Program-made: the position numbers and the translations under genes
The notes under the pieces: generated by a model
The model's input: only the letters and a program-made list of their open reading frames with translations
Database searches by the model: none
Told to the model about the DNA's origin: nothing
Source of the DNA: Escarpia spicata
Lineage: Eukaryota; Annelida; Polychaeta; Sabellida; Siboglinidae
NCBI GenBank assembly: GCA_963995525.1
Contig: OZ023206.1
Span: 2,170,001-2,234,000 of the forward strand
Direction of reading: 5' to 3'
DNA: 64,000 bases
Shown here: piece after piece, positions 31,641 through 43,609 of the stretch
How positions within the stretch are numbered: position 1 is the stretch's first letter
How the letters are laid out: each line of letters begins with the position of its first letter

Positions 31641-34519
31641 CTACATGTATCCCGCCTTTTTAAGGTGTGTGTCGATTTTATTTTTAAACATATTCACGCT
31701 ACTAGCACCAACACAATCAGGAGATAATATGTTCCATTCATTTACAGTCCTTTGTGAGAATGAGAACTTTCTTATATCTAATCTACACTGCTCCTTTACT
31801 AATGTAGCTTCATGTCTTCTGGTCCTTCTATCTTTCTTAACTGAGAAAAAAATGTTTCTATCAATATTTTCATAACCATTCAATATTTTAAACACTTCTA
31901 TGTGATCTCCTCTCAATCTCCTGGTCTCTAGTGTTGTTAAACCACATTCTTTTAGGCGTATTTCGTAACTAAGATCCCTCAGATTTTGTATCATTTTAGT
32001 CGCTCTCCTCTGTACTCTTTCTAGCATATATATGTCCTTCTTGCGATATGGCCTCCATGCTTGTATACAATATTCTAAATGAGGCCTCACTATTGTTTTG
32101 TACAGCGGTACTATGAATTCTTTTTTCTTATACGCTATATTTCGCCTAATTAATCCAAGGATTTGATTTCCCTTTGATGCTGCAATTCCGCACTGCTCTG
32201 AAACCTTCATATCAGCACTAATGGTTAACCCTAAGTCCTTTTCTTTTACAGTAGTACTTAGAACAGTACCCCCCATTTTATATTTTACCTCTTCATTCCC
32301 ATGACCTGTGTGGAGGCATTTACATTTCCCAAAATTGAACAGCATTTGCCACTTTTCAGACCATTTGATCAACCTATCAAGATCATCTTGTAAATGATGT
32401 CTGTCTCCATCACTTTTAATCCTTCTAAACACTTTTGTATCATCCGCAAATTTTAACACCTTGCTTGTTATATCATCGTCCAAATCGTTGATATATATTA
32501 AGAATAATATAGGTCCTAGTACTGATCCCTGTGGTACCCCACTCAATACCGATTTCCAGTTTGAAGCCTCCCCATCAACTACTACACGTTGTCTTCTGTC
32601 ATTCAGCCATTTTTCTATCCAGTTTATTATACCATTTCCTATGCCATGGGCCTTTAGCTTAAGGAGTAATCTTTGATGTGGTACTTTGTCGAAAGCTTTT
32701 TGAAAATCTAAATAGATGATATCTACTGGTGATCCCTCATCTACCCACCTAGTGATGTCTTCCAAAAAACATAACATATTTGTTAAGCATGACCTCGCTT
32801 TTAAAAACCCATGTTGAGATGGGTTTATCAAGTTATGTTTAACAAGAAAATCCACCATGTGATCTTTAATTAGTCTTTCTAATAATTTGCAAATCACTGA
32901 TGTTAAACTCACTGGTCTATAGTTCTCTGACTTGTTTCTCGAACCTTTTTTAAATAACGGTATAATGTTTGCCTCTTTCCATTCTAAAGGAACCACTCCC
33001 TCTTCTAATGACAAATTGAAAACTGTTGCAAGCGGTGCGCTAATTTGTTCTACAATTTCCAATAGTAGTTTGGGCGGAATCCCGTCCACTCCAGGTGATT
33101 TATTATCCTTCATAGCCCTTATTTTCTTAGCTACCATTTCCGAGGTTACAACTAACTGTCCTAAATAGTCTGAATCTGCCCCCTTGAACTTAGCCTCTGG
33201 TACTGGCAGTGAACTAATATCTTCCCTGGTAAACACTGAACTAAAATACTCATTCAGGTCTTCTGCCATTAAGAATCTCTCTGATATTGTATTTCCAGCA
33301 CTATCTTCTAGAGGACCGACCTTATCCTGAACTTTCTGTTTGCTTCGAATATACGCATAAAAACTCTTACTGTCATGTTTTATATTACTAGCTAATTTTT
33401 TTTCATAGCTTCTCTTTGAATTTCTAATTTCAGCTGTAGCTTGGTTAAGTGCTTCTTTATAACTGTTGTAGTCTTCATCATTTCCAGTACATCTATATGA
33501 CTTCCACATCATTTGTTTATACTTAATTTTTCTAATGGCTTCTTTCGATAAGTGTTTCTTTTTAGACCTTTTCCCTTGTTTTTGGAAAGGTACAAATTTA
33601 TCGACTATGCACTTAATTTCACTATTTAAGATATTCCAGCATTCGGTTGCTGTCTTATTCTTCAGTGTGTTATTCCAGTCTATCTTTGCTAAATATTTCC
33701 TCATGTCCTTATACCTTCCTTTGTGGAAATTTCTCCTATACTGCTTTTTACTATTCCTTTCTGATTTTACTTTGATGGTAAAATGTATCTGGTTGTGATC
33801 ACTACTCCCCAGTGGCTCACATATCTTGACATTGTCAACTAATTCTTTCTGTGAGGACAAAACTAAGTCTAACACATTCTCTCCCCTGGTTGGTTCTAGC
33901 ACATGTTGAGAAAGGAAACTATCTTGTACTAAAACTAAAAACTTGTGGTCCTCACTCCCCATACTCTGTAGAGATTTCCATTGTATATGCCCATGGTTAA
34001 AGTCCCCCATAATAATACAGTTCCGTTTGCTTACTTCCCTTATAGCGTTTTGTATTTTTTCATTCTCTTCTATGCTTATGTTTGGACTTCGATAAACTAA
34101 CCCAACTGTTAACGTTGAGTTTCCTGTAACTATGTTACACCAAACAGCTTCTCCGCAATCTGCTTCTCTTTCTAATTTTATTTCATAAGCCTGGATAGAT
34201 TCTTTAATATATAAAATAACTCCACCTCCCTTTCTTCCTATTCTATCTTTCCTAAACATTACATATCCTGTTAGTCCCAATTCGGCATCTGATATATCAG
34301 TGGTGGCCCACGATTCGGTTATACCTATTATGTGAGGGTCAATATCTTCTACCATAATGTTTAGTTCACTTCTTTTGTTTACTATGCTCCTTGCATTTAA
34401 ACAAATGCATTTATATCCTGATTCAGAACAGTTTTCCAGGCTGTTCTTTGCCGATTTATTTCTGCTGTCTTTATCTATGCCTCCAGTTTCAGGCTTCTCT
34501 GTGAATCCCCCCTGCGAAT
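31641..34519 (-). CDS. LINE-A ORF2: AP-type endonuclease and reverse transcriptase
   Basis: The frame is open from just after a TGA near 34553 to the stop at 31641. The first ATG is at 34355 (904 codons), but the endonuclease begins upstream of it (CLNARSIVNKRSELNIM), so initiation probably depends on ORF1 translation. From that Met: ITESW 12-16, GDFN 117-120 and SDH 185-187 are the endonuclease active site; PGVDGIP 421-427, YRPVSL 479-484, LDFQKAFD 549-556, GVPQGS 606-611 and FADD 636-639 are RT motifs; the C-terminal region ends KKAGYM. The endonuclease nicks target DNA and the RT primes on the nick. All catalytic motifs are present, so it could be recently active, though its ORF1 is truncated. 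Confidence 0.9.
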
Positions 34520-34640
34520 CTAGTTTAAATAGATGCAGCCTGTCCCACTGTCAACAGATTGCAGCAAGTTCTCTGAGAAAACTGCTGCCCCCTTTCCACT
34601 TAGATGTAGGCCATCTCTCATGTACATATCTTCCCTCCCA
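34520..34640 (-). pseudogene. LINE-A ORF1, 3' end (SGNH-type esterase tail)
   Basis: The minus strand reads YMRDGLHLSGKGAAVFSENL and ends CIYLN-stop at 34520-34522, overlapping the open ORF2 frame. D-G-x-H-L-S is the Asp/His part of an SGNH hydrolase, a domain known in ORF1 of several CR1-type LINEs. Everything upstream is missing, by 5' truncation on insertion. Confidence 0.65.
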
Positions 34641-37520
34641 ACAAAGTATCAAACAGGTTGGCAAGATACAACGGCGCCGTCCCGTTCAGACATTTGAACA
34701 TATAAAGGTGTATTTTAAAGTCGATTCGGCATTTGATTGGCAGCCAGTGTAATTCTTTTAGAACCGGAGTTATGTGGGCACGGCGAGGTGTGAACGTGGT
34801 GATTCTGGCTGCCATGTTTTGGATTCGCTCGAGTTTGTGAATGTGTAAATGTTGTTGTGGTTTATATTTATGGGGTGGCACCTGTGCTGGCGATATTATG
34901 TATCTTAATGGGAGTCTCCCGACCTTATATATTACTTACGTTATTCTTTGTATATGTATCGTATTTATACGTCAAATAATTTCATTCTGAGTTCTGAGGT
35001 CACGTGGTAGGCCAGTAGCCAGTAACCAGTAGCGCGTTCCCGTGTCCAATCTAGATATGATGAAAGCGTGCACTAGCGTTTAGTCATATATGTTGTGAGG
35101 TATCGCCTGATACGACTGATGTTGTGGAGGTGCATATACGCTGTTCGGCAAATGGCACTTATGTGGTTAGTCATGTTGAGGGATTGATCAAATACAACGC
35201 CCAGATTGCGCGCACTTGAAGACGAAGTCAAAGTCGAGTCAAAAATACGAATCTCCTTTAGCAGTGGCAGCTTTTGCTTCGTACCAAGCACCATGACATC
35301 CGTCTTCTGATCATTTAATTTCAGTAAATTGGTCCGAGACCATTCGCCAATTTCTTCTAGGCAACAGCACAAACGACCTATTGAGTTCAGTTGGCCATCT
35401 CCACTAGGACCAAACGAAACATAAAGTTGCGTGTCGTCGGCATAAGGGTGATAAACCTAGCCGAATTTCTTGATATAACGTCGCCAAGCGGTGTGATATA
35501 TGCAATGCACAGCAATGGCCCGAGTACGGGTCTTGCGGTACACAAAACGGCACAGCAGTTGTGGAGGGAGAATTTGACTCTTCCAATCGTGTTGTATTTA
35601 TTCAGGTTTTTTTAGTTCGAGAAGGGCATAGCAACACAGAAGTCTATTACTTTAGCTATGTTCTTTCAGCAGCAGCAGCAGCAAACCATAATGTGCATGT
35701 ATTATGTTGTTGTTGAATAAACGTTCATTAAATACGAACGACTTGATGCCGACCGGACAAGTAAGATCTGAACCACTCAAGCGCAGCGCCAGTGACACCG
35801 AATCTGTGAGTGAGTCTGCTCAATAGAATGCCGTGGTCAATGGTGTCGAAAGCGGCGGTCAAGTCAAGCATAACCAACACAACAACACAGCCACGGTCTG
35901 CTGCAGACAGAATGTCGTTGTGTACTTTAAGCTGAGCCGTTTCAAATGAGTGATCTTGTTGATATGCCGATTGAAACTGGTCGTGCAAGTTGTTCTCTTG
36001 CATTTGGACATTCAGCTGTTTTGCTACAACGCGCTCGATTAGTTTAGAGAGAAATGTCAGATTCGATACAAGTTGATATTTCTGTATTGGTTCTGGATTT
36101 AGTCCAGCCTTCTTGATTAATGGCGAGATGCAACCAGCCTTGTATTTATCTGCCTGCAACACCGGACGCGTGCGAATCAACTAAGCTGACCAGCATATGA
36201 TCGTATTGATCAACCAGTTCTTCTACGTTCAGCAAGTCAAGATCATCCGAACGGAACAGTGGAATGTCTTGTCGAAAAGACATTGCATCAATGGTGCGGT
36301 TTTATATCAAACCAGTGCGATGTTGAACAATGTCTATGTTGAAACTCATCGCAAAGTAGTTAGAAAGGCCCACATCTGTAACGATAACATTTCGAACAAG
36401 GTGTTCGTCCGAGCTGCGGCTCATGAGTACATCCAAAGTGTGTCCTTTCCTGTGGGTTGGCCCGCGAACATGCAACACCATTCCTGTGGCATTCACAGAA
36501 TTGACCAGTCGCCGTGCATCAACATTTGCAGCGTTGTCAATATGAAAATTCAAATCTCCCATGATAATCAGAGGTCAAGGTTTTATGGCATGCTGGTCGA
36601 TGAAACGGTCCCATTCTTTAAAAAACACAGTTGTTGATAAGTCATTTTTCATTGATGGCGGCGGGCGGTAAATAACAATGATTCTGGTGGATGACGTATG
36701 TGTTTTCAGCCTGCTCTCGATGTGTTCAAACGATCAAAACGCATTGGTACCTGTTTGTGTAAGACGATTTCGGATTTATAGATAATAGTGACACCGCCCC
36801 CTTTGTCGGTAGGGCGAGACGTGTGCTTGATGGAATATCCATTTGGTACATTGTCTGTAATCACACTGGCGTCGCTCGAAGGCTTTAACCACGTTTCGCA
36901 TATCGCCATCATATCGAGATGGTTTTCAAGTATATAATCCGCAATGGCGAGTGTTTTCTTCCGACACGATCGATTGTACGTAAACGTAGCATACTCGTAC
37001 GCCTTGATCGCGCTGTACCTGCTTATACAATGGTACAGTTATTAAAGTATTACATTTCGGCTTGGTTGTGGCAACGCCAGTACTCTTGCGTAGTGATCTG
37101 TTTTGCGACTTTACGACCGCCACGGTGTTTACGTCTCGTAGACGAACGCTTGAAGATGCACAGTTGGAAAAGTAGAAGATTCACACAGCAGGTCAGCGGA
37201 GATCTGGTATACCTGGTTGCATTGGCGGCAGTTGACAACAACTGTGTCCTAGAACAACGCACCACTGATGCCATTGTTGATACACACGCATGCTGAAGTG
37301 CATCTTGCGTCACTGCGTATCATCGGCGGTTGCACAAAAGTTGTTCGTGGTCTGGTGTTATCCAAGAATATACCACAGCGTCCTGCTTGACAAGTTTGCA
37401 ACCGGTTCTCAAGGCAAGTGTAGATGAATGTCGATTACAAACCATAACAGTCCGGCAGCAGTAATCATTTTCAAGTAAAATATAAACGTCCGAAGTAATG
37501 TCTATACCTCTATACACGCA
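34640..37520 (-). mobile_element. LINE-B (CR1/L2-type), copy 2, decayed
   Basis: Blocks down the minus strand: N-terminal KRKHRGGRKVAKQ-like (~37110), ICETWLKPSSDASVITDNVP and GGGVTIIYKSE (endonuclease start, 36900-36760), GDLNFHID (~36555), VRGPTHRKGHTLDVLMSRS, LVSNLTFLSKLIERVVAKQL (RT, ~36080), MLDLTAAFDTIDHGILLSRL, then CCCLEEIGEWSRTNLLKLND (35365) and LKELHWLPIKCRIDF (34740) to FDTL at 34640. It continues at 31545 beyond the nested LINE-A. Frameshifts and a 143-bp insertion break it. Closely matches copy 1 at 21.9-24.3 kb. Confidence 0.88.
35588..35730. mobile_element. 143-bp insertion in LINE-B copy 2
   Basis: Copy 1 reads TTCCAATACGAACG, while copy 2 has TTCCAAT, 143 extra bases, then AATACGAACG. 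AAT is therefore repeated at the edges. It carries TTTATTCA/TGAATAAA inverted near its ends and (CAG)5-6. Small non-autonomous element of unknown type. Confidence 0.55.
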
Positions 37521-37634
37521 CCTGAGAAATATGAAAAACGTTCCTTGAATTGAAATACTTCAAACTTGTAACAATAAAACAGCTGTGGTGGAATCTACTG
37601 CCAAGCACAACACCTGAACACCATGTTATGCCAT

Positions 37635-37785
37635 GAATATGTAAAAGTAAAATCGACACATACCTCAGAAGGGCGGGATACTTGTAGATAAACAAGTTTG
37701 AACTCTCGATAAGCCAAAAGGTTTCCTTGTCCACCTGCCATCTAGAGTTAATTATCTGCGTGGCAATCTTGTTAAATAACCTGAA
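37635..37785 (+). mobile_element. LINE-A solo 3' tail, partner of 24415-24570
   Basis: AAAATCGACACATACCTCAG through CTTGTTAAAT. Same flanks as the copy at 24.4 kb. Confidence 0.85.
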
Positions 37786-38200
37786 GTTATGCGGACGCGG
37801 CGGTAAAAAACTGTCAATAACAACCCCCATCTTCTGACGTCACAGTTGTGTCAGTTAAGCAAGCGGAGAAACTGAAGAAAAGTTGAAGTGAAGATACAGC
37901 GACATGACACAGCAGCAAACACATTTTAACAGACCTCCCCCGCCCGTCTTCACATTTCATCTGTTGAGAAGAGATAGGAGGCAGCGCAAGAGACAGCGAG
38001 AAGACGGTGAAATTGCGGCTGCGCAGTGACGAAACATTTTCAACAACATCCCCCCCCCCATACTCCCCTTCACCCCCCAGTCGTCCGATGTCACCAGTCG
38101 AGCAGAGGCAGTGGAGAAGCTTAAGTTACGCGGTGCAGCAGCAACACAATTTCTGCGACTATAACATTTGATTCGGCTCAGATCGAGAAACCCTCAACTG
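37786..38200 (+). repeat. GC-run dispersed repeat (family R), copy 3
   Basis: Partner of 24575-24990 in the duplicated block: ACCCCCATCTTCTGACGTCA, GACAGCGAGAAGACGGTGAA, C runs and CACCAGTCGAGCAGAGGCAG. Confidence 0.65.
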
Positions 38201-38389
38201 CACCTCAAGTTAAACCATAAGACTCACAAAAATGTCTGATTATATCCCCGTGAAGTTCACAAAGAACTAATTGAGGCTCACAAAACACTTTCAATTATAC
38301 ACCTACCAACCCCACCTCCTTCACTGCAACATCAAGACGTCTCTGGATGTAGTTTTGTTCTTTGTACGACAAATACTGACGCCACATCA

Positions 38390-38778
38390 CTCGACTTACT
38401 TGACTTAGGGTTCTTGCCGGATATCCAGGCGTAGAGGTCACACCACATCCTTTATCATCGCCTTCCAGGTGAGGCGGTCAACGGTCAGCTGCTCGGCCAC
38501 CTCAAGCGTGAGGCCCAGGCCATCCAAATCGTGCTTAACACAGTCGATCCATCGACGGCGAGGACGCCCACGGCGCCGTTTCCAGCCGGTGTGTTGTAGG
38601 TGGAATTGGTATAATAGAGCGGCAGGGTAGTTTGGTGCCCTACATTGCAGGTGGCCGAACCATCGAAGGCGTCGCTGGGTGATGAGTATTGGTGCATGCT
38701 TCTGACCGGTACGTTCCTTGATCGTGTTATTGCTGATATTGACCCACTTTATGTTGGCGAGGCGTCATATATAAAATG
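38390..38778 (-). mobile_element. 3' fragment of another LINE (LINE-F), inserted after the duplication
   Basis: The minus strand reads RWFGHLQCRAPNYPAALLYQ, GWKRRRGRPRRRWIDCVKHD, LTLEVAEQLTVDRLTWKAM. The RPRRRWxD and DRxxWK order is the typical C-terminal end of endonuclease-RT LINEs. The matching place in the first duplicated block (25177) lacks it, so it arrived later. 5'-truncated. Confidence 0.75.
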
Positions 38779-38971
38779 CTTGTAGTTAGAACAGATGACA
38801 CCACTGCTACTAGCAGTCCACGGACAGCCGTCTCAGATCTGCTGAACTGGGATGAAACGTAAGAAAGTTCATTCCAGCACGACACAGACGCCTACAAACA
38901 ATCATAGTTGTTGTTATAGATCTAGGCTCTCCATGCATAATCTTTGCGCATCAACTTTGTCAAACACCTAC
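38779..38971 (+). other. Right end of the duplicated block
   Basis: Matches 25210-25607 minus the ~200-bp extra stretch, including GCTCTCCATGCATAATCTTT. Similarity ends at TTTGTCAAACAC, after which this copy enters a microsatellite while the 25.6-kb copy continues into the EADTR-type exon. Confidence 0.7.
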
Positions 38972-39060
38972 ACACAAACGCACACCCGCGCTCACACACG
39001 CACGCACGCATACACGCACACACACGCACGCACGCACGCACGCACGCACACACGCACAAG
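38972..39060. repeat. (ACGC)n/(AC)n microsatellite
   Basis: CACACGCACGCACGC-type repeats; open frames of Thr/His or Val/Cys are artefacts. Confidence 0.9.
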
Positions 39061-39129
39061 ACCCCTTCTATTCCCTGAATTAATGGCATACAGCCTCCCC
39101 GAAAACATTGACATTGTGACCAGAGGAGG

Positions 39130-39600
39130 AACAATTATTATACCGAATTGATATAGCGCTCTTTTCATACATAAAAGCCTGCTCAAAAGCGCTGTACACA
39201 ATCAATAGAATAATCATGGACAGTAAAAACAAAGCATAAAAAAGATAGCATGATAACAATGTTTTAAAATGTAATAAAAACTGACTAGAAATATTTAACA
39301 AAAATAGGCCAGGAACAAATGTGTTTTAGCAGCTTCTTGAGAGTGTTCAATGTTTTTGCTTCACGAATGTGAGCCAGTAGCGCATTCCACAACTTGGCTG
39401 CTGAACACTGACATTTTCAGTCTCCGTAAGTAATTGTTCTAGCCCTTGGAACTTCAAATGTCACTGAATCCATGGATCGCTGCGTTCTTCTTGATTTGTA
39501 CACATTCAGCACGTCCGATATACATCATGGAACCTGTCCATGTAGGGATTTATATGTGTGCATCAGGATTTTAAATTGCACATGATAGTATTGCATAGTA
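39130..39600 (-). mobile_element. CR1/L2-type LINE 3' end
   Basis: On the minus strand, with small shifts: AAKLWNALLAHIREAKTLNT then LKKLLK, the C-terminal end of this LINE type, followed by a 3' UTR with CAGCGCTTTTGAGCAGGC and GCGCTATATCAATTCGG. Upstream parts are degraded. Confidence 0.6.
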
Positions 39601-39719
39601 CGATAGTATTAGGAGAAGGTCAAATATATTAAGTACGTCGGGCACTTGAGCCATCTTTGCAACTAAATATATCCAGATCAGGAAGGCAATAACATGAAAA
39701 CGAACTAAGAATACTTGTT

Positions 39720-39995
39720 TTGAAATCTAGGCCTATACTTTCATGCAAGATCAAGCAACAGCGGTTCATTGTAACGGTGGTGTCTCTGCTGCTGCACGGA
39801 TGCGAGTCTTGGACACTAACAAAGACACCCAGAACACAACTAGATGGGTGTTTTACAAGTATGTTGCAAGCCATATTCAACATTAACGGGGAAAACACGT
39901 GTCACTTGTATAAAGATACAAACGGAATTACTCAGAAGATCCAAGACATAAGGATGAGATTTGCTGGACACTGTTGTAGACATAAATATTAAATA
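39720..39995 (+). mobile_element. LINE reverse transcriptase thumb fragment (LINE-G)
   Basis: Ninety codons: LLLHGCESWTLTKTPRTQLD, GCFTSMLQAIFNI, ITQKIQDIRMRFAGHCCRH. The LLxGCESW and RxRFAGHCxR signatures are C-terminal landmarks of endonuclease-RT LINEs. Fragment only. Confidence 0.7.
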
Positions 39996-40500
39996 ATGAT
40001 TGCATCCAAGACCATACCGTTGCAGCAAACACATGGAAGAACAACACAGGACAGCGTGGGGACATGAAGAAGACTAGAGTTTGGAAAGAGAGTTCGACCC
40101 GAGTGACCGACATGAGTGAAGTGAGATAGTTGGCCCTTATACGTCGATAGCACACTATTTTAACAAACCAGACATTGCTCCCTGGTTCTCGTAATTGGTG
40201 TTGGCAAATTGAAATTGTGATGTCACGTACGTCTTGAAGTGAGCCACCTTTGCACTGACTGTTTATTCGTGCCTGCTGGCCCCGCTGTAATATATACACT
40301 TGTGTATTGGACCGTGTGTCTGACAATATTGCCGCATTCAACAAATCAACAGCTGTAATTAAGTTACCGCCAGGAACAAACAGCTAGACGTGAATAACCG
40401 CACCGTTTTCACTGGAAATGGCACCGTTGGCCTAAGTGGTCATTAGTTGGTTAATTCTCAGTTCGCTGACATAAGCCGAACACACACAATGTGGCGTGAT
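39996..40500. other. No gene identified
   Basis: Sequence between the LINE-G fragment and the Gypsy-1 LTR; nothing recognised. Confidence 0.4.
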
Positions 40501-40612
40501 TGTAACATATCGTGACTCGACTATGTAACGAGAGTGTGGTAACTCTATACGTTTATTGACGGCTTGCCGCTAATCGCGTGCATGCGCAGTTAGAGCAAGC
40601 CTGAACACTACA
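40501..40612 (-). repeat. Gypsy-1 3' long terminal repeat (short)
   Basis: On the minus strand it starts TGTAGTGTTCAGG directly after the purine tract AAAGAAAGGGAGG (40613-40628), contains CAATAAACG, and ends GATATGTTACA. TG...CA ends, the polypurine tract and the poly(A) signal together fit an LTR. No second LTR was found upstream of gag, so the element is incomplete. Confidence 0.6.
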
Positions 40613-41609
40613 CCTCCCTTTCTTTCAAAGACATGTTAACTGTACTGCTAAAACAAAATGTATGATCTTTTAATTCATAAATAGTTAATAAATGTGAACG
40701 TGTACTTATGCAATTGTACAATTTACCAAGTAAGTACGTATTTATAAAGGTCCACGTCTGCTTCCATTTTCTGTCAATTATTCACACTTCTAATTAAAGC
40801 TCAAATTACTGAAATTATTAAACAATCAGTGTCTTTGGTATCATGTGCTTCCTCGAAACTAAGATGTAAAATTCAACTTCTTCTTGCGAACAACTCTTCG
40901 TGCGCGAACTACTACTAAAACACATCTAAAGTTAAATAGACTGTAGGGTAGACTATCTGCCGTCTTGAACTAAACAACTACGGGTCGCTCAGGGATTATT
41001 CTATCCTGGTGGGACTGGAACGTCTCAGTCACGACGTTTGCCCTTCGGTTAACCTGGCCATAGTTCACAAGTCCATGCGTCTTGTTGGCTTGCTCACACA
41101 ACCACTACGGGTCACAATTCCGGTGGGGGGCGACGGGTAAGTAACGGGCGCACTGCGAACGCTAGACGCGGCTTGTGATTCTTCAGGGCTGCTGCTGTTT
41201 GAGTAACTCCCAGATTAGCATTTGTTGATCAGGCTCGCTCACTGCATATTTCTGGCCTGACTCTGGGGTATACCCGTTCCGCTCCGAACGTTGACAGTGG
41301 CAGGTGTCTTCTGTTGCGCCTGTGCTTTTTCCCGTTCCATTCAACGACATGCGATCGAGGAGCTTGATGTTGGCTTACAACTTTGGCGTGTAGCTATTTC
41401 TTGGAGCTCAGAAATGGAGCCAACCTCATTGGATTTCCTGGCAGATGTACAGGGAGATCCCCGTCGACTTTCCGGTCGTGATAGTAACGCTGGTTCTCTT
41501 TGTCCCGGTTCAGGCTGTGTACGTCTTACTTTTGTCACGTCGTAGGCAGTTAGCTTTAGAAGCTCTCTGGCGATCGGCAATTTGTTTCTAGCCTGCGACT
41601 CATGCACAG

Positions 41610-41969
41610 CTAGGCTGGTGACACATTACAGCTTTCTAGCGGCGTAATGCGGTAATCTAGCAAGGCCAAGTGTTTGACTGTACACGTTTTCACTTTCGAC
41701 CAAAGTCGTTTCACAATCTGTACCGATCTTTCTGCCTCCCCGTTCGACTGTGAGAAGGCAGACGATGACGTGCAATGTTCGATCTGGCAGTCTTTGCAGA
41801 ATAGCGCATATTCGCGAGACGAGAACTGAGTCGCATTGTCACATCTCAATTTTTCTGCAATACCGTGTCGACTCATTTGTGACTTGAGGGCATCAAGCGT
41901 TGTTGCGCTGCTCAAATTCTCGAGTTTGTCGACATCCATGTACTTAGAATAGTAATCCACAGTGACCAA
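41610..41969 (-). pseudogene. Gypsy-1 integrase catalytic core
   Basis: About 119 codons: VTVDYYSKYMDVDKL (first Asp), KLRCDNATQFSS (second Asp; DNATQF where DNGxQF is usual), FSQSNGEAERSVQIVKRLW (Glu). All three DDE residues are present. Upstream, in another frame near 42240-42090, HESRMGIMECKQRAREALYR then PGM is the His/Cys domain. Integrase would insert the cDNA. The frame is broken on both sides. Confidence 0.85.
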
Positions 41970-42366
41970 CTAGTTATTTCGTTCCCACTCGAAAATATCC
42001 GCAGCTACCTCAATCCAAGGCAGATCGGGTGTTTTCGTTAGCCTGAGGGTTTCGGTTCGTTGCTTATTCTAGTTCGTATTACACGCAGCGCAATCACTCA
42101 CGAGATTTTGATTTGTTGCGTCATCCCTGGCCTGTATAGTGCTTCCCGTGCTCGTTGCTTGCATTCCATTATGCCCATGCGCGACTCATGTATTTGTGCA
42201 AGCATGTTTGGCCTCATGCATGGCGGCACCACGATTATGATACCTTTGTACACTACACCGTCAGATACGGAGAGTTCGTCACATATTGTCCAGTACATTA
42301 TGATTGTGTGCGGTGTTTCCTGCTATGTATCTGGCCAGCCCTTGAGGATCATAGCGTGTAGCTCGT

Positions 42367-42870
42367 TCAGGTAATTGGTTGTGCATTCCTGGAACTGCTT
42401 GTATCGTGTATTACGGCGATGAAGTTGATCATGTTGACCATGACAGGCTCAATATCAGGTACTGCATCGGGCAGGTGGGCACGACTCAGTGCATCTCCCA
42501 TAGGTATTTCCTTAGTTGACTTGTACGTCACGTTCATGCCGTACTGTTGCAGTCTTAGCAACATTGCTTGTAACCTCATGGGCGCTGGTAGCAGTGGCTT
42601 TGCGCATATAGCCTGAAGTGGTTTGTGATTGCTCTCAACCGTTGTAGTTTTTTTTAAAGATGTGGTAATGGTATTTCTTGTAGCTATGCACGATAGCTAA
42701 CATTTCCTTTTCCAGTTGAGCATTCCTCATCTCTGTTGGGTTGGTGTGAGCGCTCTCGCTGTGTAGGCAACTGGACGACCGTCTTGTAGGAGGACTCCTC
42801 CTAGTCCGTTGCTACTCGCATCACACTGTATTGTGAAATCTTTTGTCACATCGTAATACGCCAACACCGG
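42367..42870 (-). pseudogene. Gypsy-1 RNase H and connection
   Basis: The minus strand reads DFTIQCDASSNGLGGVLLQD then GRPVAYTARALTPTQQR, a stop, and in the next frame EKEMLAIVHSYKKYHYH; then MLLRLQQYGMNVTYKSTKEI and GDALSRAHLP. CDASSNGLG carries the first catalytic Asp of RNase H. Frameshifts at ~42730 and ~42640. Confidence 0.83.
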
Positions 42871-43199
42871 CGCACTGCAACAAAGTTACTTCAGCTCTTC
42901 GAAGCTTCTCTGTTGTGGTTTGCCTCAGTAAAAATCGACGTCTCGTTTCATCACATCCCGAAGTGGAGCGTCCACTGTACTCATGTTTGGGATTAATTTC
43001 GACAGAAATGCTCTGATAACAATGGTTTCTGGTATACATGTACGATGTAGTACTGTACCTTAACGCAATTGTTGTGTACCGAGTTGGGAGTGTGACACAA
43101 CCTTCTACCTTAATTGGGTGACGAATGTACCATTTGAACTTGCAAGCGGTCTTTATGATTGGGTGATTGCAGTGCATATCTCTGTACACGTTGTACGGC

Positions 43200-43495
43200 A
43201 TCAGAGATTTCGTAGCGCCGGTGACTATCTGCATTTGGATGTGTGTTCCGTTTACACCTGTGCTTTCCCACCAGTCGCCGTCTGTATCGGTGATGGTATT
43301 GATCAGATGTGCGTCGCCGTCATCATCTGATTGCTCAAAGCCACACATGTCCTCAACTATGTGGGCGCTCGCCTTGTTGCGGCACATCGACGCAAAATGT
43401 CCCGTCTTATGACAGTAGTGGCACTTGCTGTCCTTAGCGGGGCAACGTTCGTGCGATATGTTGTACCCGCATTTCTGACATTTCCGTTGAGCCTG
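43200..43495 (-). pseudogene. Gypsy-1 zinc knuckles and protease
   Basis: Two CCHC knuckles: CQKCGYNISHERC and CHYCHKTGHFASMC (43.49-43.37 kb). About 40 residues later comes the protease motif, here QIVTGATKSLMPYNVYR. The catalytic DTGA is VTGA, so the active Asp is lost. The rest follows with VEGCVTLP. Confidence 0.8.
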
Positions 43496-43609
43496 GTATC
43501 GCGCTTTCTGTTTAGCATGGTCTTTGCGGAATCTGGACTGTGATCAGTTCCTCGAACGTCCAGGTATCCTCGGTTATCCCCGACCTTCAATGTTCACGGC
43601 ATGAATTGT

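Larger units (their letters stand above)
31541..34640 (-). mobile_element. LINE-A (CR1-like), near-full-length copy nested in LINE-B
   Basis: It runs from a partial ORF1 end at ~34640, through an intact endonuclease-RT frame, to a 3' UTR and a tail of 10-bp repeats (three TTAACAAGAT-type units at 31541-31565). It sits exactly between two halves of one LINE-B protein: the host reads GATACTTTGTT before it and AACCAGGCACTG after it. The tail unit resembles the target TTTGTTAA, typical of target-primed insertion. It is the best preserved element in the window. Confidence 0.92.

Noticed and set aside
40501..40612. Paired LTRs defining a complete Gypsy-1
   Set aside because: I searched by eye for TGTAGTGTTCAGG upstream of gag and did not find a second copy.
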